A DNA stretch of 64,000 nt from Limnanthes douglasii subsp. nivea. Taxonomy: Eukaryota > Streptophyta > Magnoliopsida > Brassicales > Limnanthaceae. The DNA lies in contig JAUPFV010000001.1 in NCBI GenBank assembly GCA_036936605.1, positions 70,885,910 to 70,949,909 on the forward strand, read 5' to 3'. Both the position numbers and the translations under genes were made by a program. Below are positions 24,701 through 36,200 of the stretch, in pieces (position 1 is the stretch's first letter; each line of letters opens with the position of its first letter). The notes under the pieces are model-generated. The model did no database searches, was not told the origin of the DNA, and worked only from the letters and a program-made list of their open reading frames with translations.

Positions 24701-26057
24701 TACGAATGTCGTGTAAAATGAAAAAAATGGATACATAAGAACTACACAGTTGAGTTGTTTTGTCACTTGACGAACAAATAATAACTTTAAGGATAGTGAA
24801 GGAATGTAGATGCAGTTTTTAATTTCCCTTTTTCCGAAAAGATAATTGAACCTCCCCCTTTGACTTCACAAATTTCTCCACTAGCAGTCTCAATATGGGA
24901 TTTCTTTGTAGATGACATGTCACCAAAGTCTTTAGGATCATAAGACATGGTGTCCGTAGCCCTGCAATCAAAGATCCAATTCATTGATTTCTCAAACCCT
25001 TTACCTCCAAGTTTTTCATAGGAGTTCGCCGCCATTCCTCCAAAACCAGTACCACTTCCTTGCTCATTTTAGTTGGATCTTCACCGCCACTTGTAGACGA
25101 AGCCCGTTTGACATTAGATCTGAAATGCTGGTTAGTTTTCTCCTTATGACCGTCCTCCCACCATTCTGGATAGCCTACCAGCTGGAAACATGTCTCTTTA
25201 GTGTGTTTCTTTATCCCACAATGAGTGCAATACAACTTGGATTTATCTTCTTTCTCTTTGGATCAGAATTTAAACCTCTGTGCAGAATCTTTAGCAGCCA
25301 AACCCATTCCAATTTCAATCGAGTCACTATCAGAAGAACTTGATTTTAGTATATTAAGCCTGGCCACTTCCCTTCGTATTGTAGCATATGAAGTTTCCAC
25401 GGAAGGAAGATGATCCTTTTTCAGGATATCTCTCTTGACTGGTTCCAGCTTGTTATTAATCGCCATTAGCAATTGATAGAGTCTTTGTTCTTGAGTCTTC
25501 TTATTGTAGATCTGAATGTCTTCTGGGTCTTTCATAGGGTTCGGATCTCGCATATCTATAGACATCCTGATGTTCTGTAGTTTGTTCCACAAGTCTTCTA
25601 GTGTATCGGACCCTTGCCTTACTGAATTAGCCATCTTATGATGGTCAAACACCTGTAACAAATCTGTACCAGAACTGTATGTGGTGGCTAACCCATCCCA
25701 GAGGGATTTTGCAGTGGGATATTGTGAGACATTATTCCCCAAACTAGATTCAAGATTCTGGATAATCCATGTAAAAACACATTGATCATCTTGTTCACAC
25801 CTTGTATATGTTTTGTCAGTTTTGGATGGAGGTGTCAGCTTTCCTATAATGTGAGAACCTCTCCCCCTTCCCCCAACTGCTTTCTTCATCAGGTTTTCCC
25901 ATAGGGCATAGTTGTCACCATCGAGTTTAATCCCTAGGGATAAATTCTTGGGGTTAGTTGTTTGTTGTTGTGTTCCGAGACCATTTCTCAGAATGGCAGC
26001 AATCTGCATTATTAATTCATCAAGGATTTGACTGACCACGACTTCATTGCCAGCCAT
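21688..26057 (-). pseudogene. Copia A gag-pol polyprotein, broken
   Basis: Gag starts at ATG 26057 (MAGNEVVVSQILDEL) and shows 'KLDGDNYALWENLMKKAVGG', then a zinc knuckle CTHCGIKKHTKETC (about 25230). The protease has 'MNWIFDCRATDTM', so the usual D-S-G active-site triplet reads D-C-R. The integrase N-terminus has 'WLWHRRLGHPSFSYL' and 'CETCILAKNRKVSF', and its core has 'LVLFVDDFSRMTWIYF' and 'TPQQNGTSERKNR'. RT has '[20 protein letters not shown]', 'LKKALYGLKQSPRAW' and catalytic 'YVDDMII' (about 22695). RNase H has 'FTDADWGGNPNDKRSTAGYF' and 'ADILTKAV'. The frame changes between gag and protease, in integrase and before RNase H, with several stops. Not functional. Confidence 0.92.
21740..21750 (-). 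other. Polypurine tract of copia A
   Basis: The minus strand reads TTGAGGGGGG immediately before the 3' LTR TGTTAG. Confidence 0.8.
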
Positions 26058-26095
26058 CTTTGTTGAGGATGTTCAGATTTCCCAGAATCACACGT

Positions 26096-26107
26096 GCTCT
26101 AATACCA
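26096..26107 (-). other. Primer binding site of copia A (initiator tRNA-Met type)
   Basis: The minus strand reads TGGTATTAGAGC directly after the 5' LTR. The usual plant copia PBS is TGGTATCAGAGC. Confidence 0.85.
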
Positions 26108-26290
26108 TGTTAACATGCACATGTTCTACGTAGCATCTCAGTTGTTGTCTTTGTTAAAAACAAAGAGAGAAGTAATCTCATGAAGCATCTAGGGTTTTGT
26201 GTTTATTAGAAAATGTTCCCTTTTGTTTTATTGATGCATTAGAGATGTAATTTAAGAATTGACCAATTTAATACACTGAATATTCTAACA
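26108..26290 (-). repeat. 5' LTR of copia A
   Basis: 183 bp, TGTTAG...TAACA on the minus strand. Confidence 0.9.
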
Positions 26291-26985
26291 CTTTCAAATA
26301 TGTTAGCAAATTTGTTCCCAAAAATTACTTAAACTTTCGTACCTATGTACTATCGCTCTTTAGAGTATCATATACATCATAATTAAGGTTGTGTTATGCC
26401 TAATAAACATATCCAATTTTTTACCATTCTAAATGACAGTAGATAAGTGAAAAACGAGAAATAATTTCTTTTTGAAAATTAGATTTTTTATGAAAATAAC
26501 TTCTACGCTAAATTACTAAGATTAAACAAATTTAAACTAAATTAAATTATAAAGGTAGAGAAACAATAAATTTCCTAAATATTTAGCCAGAATATTGTAG
26601 GATGATAAAAATATAAAAAATAAAATAGAATTTTAAAGGTGTTTGTCCTAGCCAAGTTATTTCATAGCATTTCGAAGACAAGACTTAACATGCATCATAA
26701 ATGTCTTCTACACAGATCATCACTGATTGAATGAGTATAGCTAATTAAGATTCGGTTGGTGCATTAAGTATTGTCCTATCTATATGAGTTCAGAGGTGTT
26801 CAACCGCTATTTGAAAAGTAGATGATTTGATTTTAATTTGAAATGATAGAACAACTATTTGGAACATTTAAGTTGTTTATCGTACGAAAATTTGGAATGA
26901 CTCATCTTGATTTAATGAGGTTTTTTTTTGCGTTGAAATTCATAAAAACCAAGATGAGATTCAATTAAGATAGAAAACGTATGCT
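26291..26985. other. AT-rich intergenic sequence
   Basis: No supported gene; probably old flank of copia B. Confidence 0.55.
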
Positions 26986-28046
26986 ACTAAGGTGCTGGAA
27001 AGGTTTGACATGACCTATTGTAATTCAATAAAAAAAATACTATTATCCAACGCCCTAAACTCTCAAAATAAAAGAGCTAGAAAAGAAGTCGATGCTACTC
27101 TATACAAGCAGTTAGTGAGTTGTTTAATGTACCTCACAGTTACAAGATGCTACATGATATTTCTGGTCTACTTATTGTCTAGGTTCATGGCCAAACCAAT
27201 AGAGGGACATATGCAGGAAACTTAAAGAGTTTTGTGATACTTAAAAGGTACAATGGAGTTTGACATTTTTTTATAAGAGAGGATCAGAGATGAATATGAA
27301 AGCATACACAGACAATGATTATGTTGGTAATCTCGATGATAGAAAAGTACTTCGGGTTATGTCTTTATGTTCAATGGATCTCTAATATGTTGGAGCTCAA
27401 GAGAACAAAAGGTAGTTACTCTGTCCATAACTGAAGCAGAGTACATAGCTGCAATATCTTGTGCTGGTCATTGTGTTTAGCTCAAAAACATTATGGAAAT
27501 CACATATCAATCTGAGTGTCTAGAAATCTATTGCGACAATAGTTTCTCAATTAAACTCTCAAATAATCCAATGATGCATAGGTGCACGAAATATATAGAT
27601 GTAAGGTATCATTATTCAATGAGTTCTTACAAATCAAGAAGTTGTAAAGCTGGTTTAGCGTGGAGCAGAATAACAAGTTGCATATATCATGACAAAGTTA
27701 GTGAAGCTCGAGAAGTTTGGTAATTGGAGAATTTCACTTGGAGTGCAATCACTAGAAGATCAAAGTGGTTGATTTCCAAGTATTTCCAGTTCAAGGGAGG
27801 GATTTGTTGGAATTTCTTTAACTAGTAATTGTTTTAATTATCTTATTTAATAAATGAGACGTTATATGAATTAGTATTTTAGACGTTATATGAATTAGTA
27901 TTTTAGTTGTTACTATTTTAGTCAATAAAAACTATCATGTATTAGCTGGAATACGAAACACTGTTGCTTCTTGTAGGCTATTTAAACCAATTTTGTGCTG
28001 CAGTTTAATACATTGATCTCTCTGCATATTTCTCTCAAAGGTAACA
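26986..28046 (+). mobile_element. Copia B: 5'-truncated element, RNase H end plus 3' LTR
   Basis: The plus strand carries the last part of a copia pol: 'VDATLYKQLVSCLMYLTVTR' and 'YLLSRFMAKP' (about 27090-27200). RNase H follows with 'AYTDNDYVGNLDDRK', 'SITEAEYIAA' and 'IYCDNSFSIKLSNNP', broken by stops and a frame change. The purine tract CAAGGGAGGG and a single LTR come next. No 5' LTR, gag or integrase is present, so only the 3' end remains. Confidence 0.85.
27805..28046 (+). repeat. 3' LTR of copia B (about 242 bp)
   Basis: It starts TGTTGGAATTTC after the purine tract and ends GGTAACA. Inside is a 24-bp tandem duplication (gacgttatatgaattag..., about 27862-27908). Confidence 0.7.
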
Positions 28047-29217
28047 AATTTTTATTTCTCTTAACCTTACACTTTAAAAATAACTAAATGGTCACTTACA
28101 AATCAATAAAACAAAGTAATGAATTCCTTAAAAAATAGAGAATAAAAAATCACATTCCTTCCCTCATCATTCATCAAAGGCATGGCTACGAGAATACCTC
28201 TACAAGTACGCTCCATGAAAAACAGAAAACAACCAAACAAATAAAGTCGAAGAAAACTTAAATGAAGTCAAATAATATAATGAATAAATCTCAAGAAAAA
28301 ATAAAAATATCGAAAGACAAGAGAACCTTCAACACAGAATAACGGAGTCATCCACTCATCACCAACAACGGGTCCAAGATTTTAAAGAAATTACAAGTTC
28401 AAAGACCAACTGTCGTTCCAACAAGCAAATTAATAAAAAAATGGTTACTTTGACAAAGATAAAAGATGCGTCGGATAAACGATAAGTGTGTTGACAAAAG
28501 CCAAAGAACCCTTTTACCAATAACATGAACATTTCGAGAAACACTAAGTTAGTCTTCCTTCGTGGCTCTCACAAATACAAAGACGACTACAGATAAGGAT
28601 GTAATTAGGTGAGCCTAAACTTTTCGTCCCATCAACTTATCCAAATGTACCATATCTTAAGAGAATTTGTGAGCTATGATATCTTAAGAGAATTTGTCAA
28701 CTATACACTCAACTGCAAGCCTTAATAGTTAGAAAAATATAAACTATTATCCTCAAATATTTTGGACATACTTTTTGTAACAAACAACCAATAAATAAAG
28801 TTCCAAACTCATCAATAAAAAAACTTATATTTCCCAATTATTTTATGTTTTTTACCTATGTTATCTCTAGTATTATTAAAAATCTAACCCAATCAATTTC
28901 CGATTGATGCTCGGACTCAACACAACAATCTAAAGTTAATTCACCTCAAAATAAAATTAAATATAAGAATTGAATATTTACGATTGAAATATAAAGTTTA
29001 AATATAATATAAATACCTCAAACTAATTTTCAGATATTAATATAAAAATATATATATATATATATATTTATGCATAAATATAATTTCATTATAATAAATA
29101 TGTAACGGTTATATTTGATATATCGGTTTTACTCCCCACGTTATTGCATAAATTCCGATTACTGTTGATTTTATTATTGTTTCAAATCAAAGAGTACAAA
29201 TGGTATCATTCATAATT
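28047..29217. other. Intergenic sequence downstream of peptide gene 2
   Basis: No gene supported. It holds a small tandem duplication near 28663-28700 (tatcttaagagaatttgt twice) and a (TA)n run at about 29048-29068. A minus-strand AATAAAA at 29175-29169, 43 bases past the stop of peptide gene 2, is its likely polyadenylation signal. Confidence 0.6.
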
Positions 29218-29851
29218 TTACACTGACTTTGGTGGTCGGCTCCGTCCTGAAAAAGGAACTTCACCTAACGGTACATTAGTCCACACTTCTACTTGGTGCG
29301 GTGATTCTGGTGGTATATCAATCCTCACTTCGCGTCCGTGCGGTGGTCCTGCTGTATGTGGTGATCTTGGTGTGTGTGCTGATTCTCCTCTCTTTTTAGT
29401 TCTTCCAAAGCATGAGTTTCTCAGTCCATTCGGTTGTGCTGACCCTAGTGTGTCGGCTGGTGGTGGGTGTGTTCTACACCGGACCTTCCATTTCTGTTTG
29501 TTTGCCTCTCCTGAATCGGGAAGGACTGACGGAGAACCTAATCTTTGTTGCAACATTCCTGAATCGGAAAACACTGATAGAGAACCGGATCCTTCTTGCA
29601 ACATCCCTGAATCGGGAAGAACTGGTAGATGAGCAGATCATTTGTTGCAGAAGAACCAAAATATAAGATATATTTTGATAACATATAGAAATATAGGAAC
29701 ACTGACAGATAATTAAAAAGCAAAGTATAAAAGATTTTGGCATACCTTGTTGTTCATCAAGCTGGCTTGCAGTCAAAACAGGAGAGATACAAACAATTAG
29801 AACCATAGAAAACAATAGCACCTTGATCATAATGTTCTTATGAGGCTCCAT
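29218..29851 (-). CDS. Small secreted peptide precursor, family member 2 (2 exons, 164 aa)
   Basis: Exon 1 (29851-29746) encodes MEPHKNIMIKVLLFSMV and further signal-peptide core, with a likely cleavage 'PVLTA|SQLDEQQ'. The intron (29745-29607, 139 nt, GT...AG) is phase 1 at the same codon as in the other two genes. Exon 2 (29606-29218) starts with two 16-residue repeats (GMLQEGSGSLSVFSDS and GMLQQRLGSPSVLPDS). A basic, Pro-rich middle follows ('CFGRTKKRGES'), then 'RIDIPPESPHQ' and the C-terminus 'LGEVPFSGRSRPPKSV'. The last 45 residues, the 3' UTR and the poly(A) signal position match member 3. It is likely exported and may be cut to release a C-terminal peptide. The role is inferred only from architecture, and no known peptide family fits. 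Confidence 0.75.
29510..29615 (-). repeat. 48-bp tandem repeats carrying splice acceptors
   Basis: CCGATTCAGG on the minus strand recurs exactly 48 bp apart (plus-strand 29606, 29558, 29510). Each copy ends in CAG|G and could serve as an in-frame acceptor. Confidence 0.8.
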
Positions 29852-29911
29852 TTTTGCTCCTTTGTTGTTCTACTTTGTAGGTTTTGCATGAATTTGGCCT
29901 TCATCATTCTC

Positions 29912-29942
29912 ATTTGTATAGGGATGGATAAGACTGAGTCAA
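29912..29942 (-). promoter_or_regulatory. Core promoter of family member 2: W-box + TATA-like
   Basis: The minus strand has TTTGACTC (W-box core reverse of 29937-29942) and then CCTATACAAATG about 17 bp later, roughly 70 bp before the ATG. It aligns with the promoters of members 1 and 3. Confidence 0.62.
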
Positions 29943-30209
29943 AGATCTTATCAAATCTAATAAAGGAGAAATTATCTATATACTCCAAAAATTTGGATAT
30001 ATTTTCAAAATAAATTTTGAAAATTATTTACTTTTTTAAACACATCAATTTTAGGCTGAAGTACCAACAAATATATAAAAAAAACATATTTTTTATTTAT
30101 CTCACGATGAGGATAAAATGCATGATTTTTGTTTTAACCGTCTCACATCTCTCGTTTCGTTGCAAGATGAAAGACAACATGTGAATTTTTTTATAATAGT
30201 TGAGTAACG

Positions 30210-33200
30210 TGCCACCGTGCTCATTCTAATATGTGAATGTAAATTTTTCAATGATAAATGCAAGACTTTTGTTATTTTTCTATGATAGATGTGAGACTTT
30301 GTTAATTTTTAAATACGAGAGTATCTTTTTTCTATGATAGATACTAGACTTTTTTAACTCTCACAAGTGAGAATTTAATTATTTTCTATATAGATGCAAG
30401 ACTTTACTCATTCTCACATGCTAGATTTTTTTATGATAGATATATAATTTTGTTATATTTCAATGATAGATGCGAGATATTTATTTTTACTTTTTGAATT
30501 GTCAAATATATGTACACGATGTATGGAAACCAAATAAGTATTTTTAAACTAAAAGGTGAACTTGCAATCTGTGACCTTGCCTATTTGAAGACTTTCAAGA
30601 TATTCTTTACTTTTTTTTAAGTAATTGATAATTGTTTATTCGAGGTAATTTCAGATTAAGATAGTGTTGCAGAGATATTGTTGCAGAGATATTGTTGCGG
30701 TAACCTTAGATTGTGATGATGATTTAGTTACTTTGGTATGAATTGTTGATGCTCTGGATTGTTCAACGCGTACTATTGATATAGATATTGATGTTATTGT
30801 TAACGAAAATGTTCAAAAAATTGCTCAAATTTTATTTAAAGATTCAAGTCAACATTTTTGTGTCGGGAAAGTAGTTCTCGTATAATTTTTTTGCAATAAC
30901 AAACAACTTGCTACTATTGGTTGGGTCGATGGAATAACCGTGTTGGGAAAGCTTTTTAAGACGGTAGAATAGGTTTCAGATTAGCTATAAGTAACTTTGC
31001 TTTACAAGAAGGTTTTACTTTCAAATCTTTGTATAATACTAAAATAAAAATAATTGTTCATTGCAAGTTAGAAGATTCAAAGGGTTGTCATTGAAGAGGT
31101 TATGGGAGAAGTGATAAGTCTACTAGTTTTATGGTTGCTGATAAGTATGTCCAGCCTCACACCTGTTGAATTGGTTTTTACAAAGAAAATATAATGCATT
31201 TATAATAGAATTTGATTCCTAATAAGATACATGGTTGTATTAGGACCAACATTGATACCGCGGCTAAAAGTATAAAATCATTTGTTAAAAAAAACCTAAG
31301 ATTTAGATATCTTGTATCGTCTTTCATGGATTTCTTTATAAAATCTAAACAACTTTTTATGTGGATAGTTATACTTCATATAACTACTTAAGAATTACTT
31401 CAAAACATTGAAGATTATTTATAGTACAAGTAATTACCCTCTATAGTATACTTCGCAAAACAATGTCTTCAAGGGTTGTTTCATAGTATTTGGTTCCTAT
31501 CTCCAAGTTTTCCATCTTTATCGTCCGATTTTATCTATCGTTGAAAGTTTTTTATGAGAAAGCATAAAAAGGCCATTGTTATTTGTTAGACGTAATATAA
31601 TAAGAGCTGTGAGTTTTATTCTCTACTGTTATTAATTGCAAAATAAAATTTTCTTACGTGAGATGCAAAATGTGAGACAAAATATATGATAGACGTAAGA
31701 CTAGGCATAATGAATATGATAGATGCAAGACTGTATAAAACCAATATAATAGATGAGAGACTAGGCATAACCAACATAATAGATGTGAGTTTAGTAATAA
31801 TTAATATGAGAGATACAAGATTGGATGACAACTTGAGTGTTTTCCGTGCTCTCATAATTTGGGTTATATATTTTATATTAATAAAAATCCTATGCAATAT
31901 TATGAGTCATGCTATTTCGTAAGATCTTATAAGGCAACGCATTCATATGATATATTTTCGTTTACTATTTTTTGTCAATATTCAACTTAAAAAATTCTTC
32001 CGAAATAGTTCTTCTAATTTTAAAAAGGATATCTCGAATACCCATGAAGAAATGTATTCCATCTAGAAAATAAATTGTAGTCGTTGTTCGAAACTCTGTC
32101 GTAATAGACGATAATGTCTAAAGGTCTTATAAGATTAATATATTTTTATACTTTTAGTTATTAAAGGTTCAGTAATTTTTCTGTTTATTACATTGGAATA
32201 AATTATTTATGTTATTTTCATACTATTTATTTATATTTTATATCTGGAAATGCAAAACCAACCAAAGTTGCGAGACAAGGCATAACCAACTGCATGCTCA
32301 ATGTGAAACAAAACATAACCATATACATTATCGATATACGCAAGTACAAGGGTAGTGATAGGTGCGAGACGTGTTCATAACAGTCACAAATGAGGTGGTA
32401 GATGCAAGACCGATATAAAATTCACTTTAGCATATCAATTCATAACCAATAATATGGGTGGTGATAGATGCGAAATCAATTCATAATAACCTCATATGAG
32501 GTGATAGATGCAACCAGTATATGATAATTCATTTTAATAGACCAATATATAACCATGTACACATGGATAGTGATAGATGTAAAACCATCATATAATATAG
32601 TGATGCGAGACACCTGATAATTGATCATGTAAATAATTCATATGTGAGGCTAGTAAATTTCAAATATAACACTATATAAAACTTTAAGTTAACGAAACAA
32701 TTGAAAAATTCATAAATCGAATTAAAATTAATAAAGAAACAATTCATAATATCCTTATATTGTTTAATAGATGCGATACCATTTCATAAGTGATGATAGA
32801 TGCGAAACTAGTTCATATGTGGTGATAGATGCGAGACCATTTCATGGGTGGTGATAGATGCAATACCAATATATAATTCAAAGTAACATACCAATTAATA
32901 ATCAACTACATCATTAAGGAACATTACAACATATAAATAACTTTAATTATGTTAATGTCATTTAGTACCATTACAACAAGCATACAACTCTAACTGTGTT
33001 TACATCATTAACCAACTATACATAAAACTTCTCTTTTATTCTTAATGTTTCAATATAATTAGGTTTATCTTTTCAAAGTCTTCTCATTTATATAAAATCT
33101 TTAGTGCAGTCGCAAACAATTAAGCCGCAATCAAGTGTTCCCCTTTTTTGTTTGGGGATTTTTATTGGACATAATAATATTATTTTTGGTCTTCAAGACA

Positions 33201-36200
33201 AAATACTCTTGCTCTAAAGGTATTCAATTGGTAAGTTATAAGTTAAATAAATACACAAATTCACATAGATATTTGAGATATTACATACCATGTGAGATAA
33301 ATACATCTGATAAGATATGGGGGACAAAACATAACATGTGGGACTATATATGACAAGATAGATGTGAGGCATTATATTACATGTGAGACACCGTATAACC
33401 AACTTTATGTGAGTTTACATATACAACCCTTACGACATATGCGAGATAAAAATATGAGACCATGTATAAACAATTTCAAGCAAGACAAATTCAAGCGGAC
33501 ATATTCATTACCAAACCTACGGTAAACGTTTAACCGTGTAATACTTATAATATCTACGACTTTTGTACCTTTTGGTTCCAATATAATTTAATTTTTGCGT
33601 GTGATCGAGTTCTATTATCAACAATGTTCAATGGTTGATTGTACCTCGTGCTCTTTATGTGAAAAGTAGAACAAAGATGTAACCTTCTATATGGTCGTAT
33701 AATTCAATTTGAACAAAAGTTGTAAAATCTCAATTTTTATATATTATATGCTACTTTGAAATAATATCATTTGGAAACATTTTTTATTTATTAATATCCA
33801 TACATGAATGTAAAACTATATGATTCTTACAATTATACATTAAGAAGTATATATTGTTGAAGTGAGTTCATTCATCCTTTCGTGAAAAGCAACGATCTTT
33901 TTATAAAAGGTACCAATATATATAATATTCAATAACCTATGTAATACAAAAATATATAACTAATAGTGCACAATAAGAAACCACTGATTCAAATAAATTT
34001 TAAATAAACTTTACTTTGTATTAATCTAGTCTTGAACTAATATCTTCATCAAATTACTAACATAAATAACACATGTTGATTCGGAAACCGACCATGCTAT
34101 AGGATCATTATACTTTTCTTCTTTTTTAATAAATTCCAATATGTAGAATTTTTTTGATTTCAGGTCTTTCCGTTAGTGAGTTTCCAAACAACCATCATTT
34201 TTTCGCGGTTTTAAAGATATTTGGTTCAGGGATTATATATTAAGTATGATCCAAAAATAAATAAATGAAGGTATTTCTTCCAATTGTTTATATGGAAAAT
34301 ATGGAATCAGTATATTAGTAAATGAAATCAGATGAGAGGTGATAGATCTAATACACCGCATTAAATAAGAGTTGCGAGGTTAGAGATGATGACATATGCG
34401 AGACACGATTATCCACGTGAGGCAAAGAAAGATGATAGATGTGAGGCCGTGAAATGAAGATATATAAAATGTCATGCAAAAATGTTCCATGCGAATCCAA
34501 AAAAATATGATCCATGCAAGGACAATAAAAGATTATCAATGCGAGGCCATGCAAGAATGATCCATGCGAGGGCATGAAAAGATGATCGTGATGAAACTAT
34601 ACAAAGCTAATCTTTGTGAGGCCATGAAAATATGATTCATGTGGGGAAATAGATCATGATAGATTTTAGAGCATAGACGATGAGAGAGAATACGATAAAT
34701 ATTACATATTGTGTATTAATTTCATATAATCTTCAACTCCACAACATAATTCAATTGATCGTTTTCTTCCAGGTCATGATGAATATGAGTCTTATTTTCC
34801 AAGACTTGGTGTACAATAGCAAGATCTTATACAAAATTTTGTATATTAGTAATTCAAGACCAAACAATAATGATTTTTTGAAACCGAGCAAAAAATAAAA
34901 TAAAATATGAGACCGTGAGAGGTGTAAGAAAATGTAAACAATACGGGCCATATCATGCGAGACTTATTATGTAAAACCATATATTACAAAGTGTATGCGA
35001 TATAATACCACGAGAGACCATTTTATGAGAAATTATATCATACAAGACCAAATATTACAGATTTTATGCGCGACAAAGTATTACAAGGTGTAATTAAAAA
35101 CACGTTAATTAAAAAATAAAATGTATGTCTAAACAATTACACCAATAAATAGGGTTTGAAAACATTTTATAAAGATTAAAGAATCATCACACCTCTTTAT
35201 TCAACATTCTGTAGAGAAATATCAATAGGTTTCTCATGGTTTAGAGAAATTCTCCACAACAACAATAATAGACTTTTACTGGTTGAGAACCGTCTCATGT
35301 ATTATTTATTTCTTCTGGATGACCTATATAGCACGGAAGTCCTGATTTTCGATTGGACTAGAAGAAGGGTGAGTTATATCCATTTGTTGATCATGAGGTT
35401 GTTCCATATTAGTAAGATCATTTAACTTTTTCTTATCTTTACATGTTATTTTTTATTCTTCAATCTTGTAAGTATGAGAGCCGTTAATACATTTTTATTA
35501 GGTGATTCTTCTACCTTTTCATGTTTTTATTTTTTCCTTAAATATATTGTGGATATATTTTGATTTTTTGTCTATATTTGTGTTTACTTTAAACACAGGT
35601 AGTTGAAGTGCGGTTTCAAGTTCAACATATTTCTCTATCTTTTGTCTCGGTCTTCATATTTCTCTATTTTTTTCTAATTCTGATATAACCTTATCTTTTT
35701 TAGTGATTGGTTGTTTTAGTTGTGAAATCTCATCTTTAAGTTTTTACGAGCAATTGTATTTTTTTTCAATGGTTGTTATGTTGGTATTTTGGCTATATAG
35801 AGTCTCGGTTGTTGTTGGTGTTATCATGTTAATCCTCTACAAAGTAAATGAGCCTAAATATATAAAATTAAATATGGGAAATACAAAAAATAATAGATGT
35901 GAAATCATGTAATGATGATAGATTAAAGACCGTCTATGATTATAGATGCGGGACAAAGCAATGATAATACATGTAAGGCTCATATATAATGATTCATACG
36001 TGGTAAGGTAATGATGATAAATGCAAGGGAGACTATGCAATGATGATAGATCATAGAATATAAAATGATGATATATGCGAGGCGAGAAAATGAAGATATA
36101 TGCAAGACCATGAAATGATGATAGATCAGAGACAAAAAAATATGATAAATGCAATATTTTTACCTTTTATTTTTACATTAATCTCTTTAAACGTATATTC

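Larger units (their letters stand above)
21557..26290 (-). mobile_element. Ty1/copia LTR retrotransposon A (183-bp LTRs)
   Basis: In minus orientation the element runs from the 5' LTR at 26290-26108 to the 3' LTR at 21739-21557. LTRs begin TGTTAGAATATTC and end in TAACA. A PBS TGGTATTAGAGC, complementary to initiator tRNA-Met, follows directly, and a PPT TTGAGGGGGG precedes the 3' LTR. The order gag-protease-integrase-RT-RNase H defines copia. I count about 15 differences between the LTRs (about 92% identity), so it is clearly older than the gypsy element. No clean target duplication. Confidence 0.93.

Noticed and set aside
29372..29666. Plus-strand open frames at 29.4-29.7 kb with Cys-rich text
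   Set aside because: They are antisense to exon 2 of peptide gene 2; the minus strand has the signal peptide, intron, promoter and homologues.
35837..36154. 105-codon minus-strand frame with repeated 'IYHH' text
   Set aside because: It is a translation of the short ATGCGAGACC repeats, not a gene.
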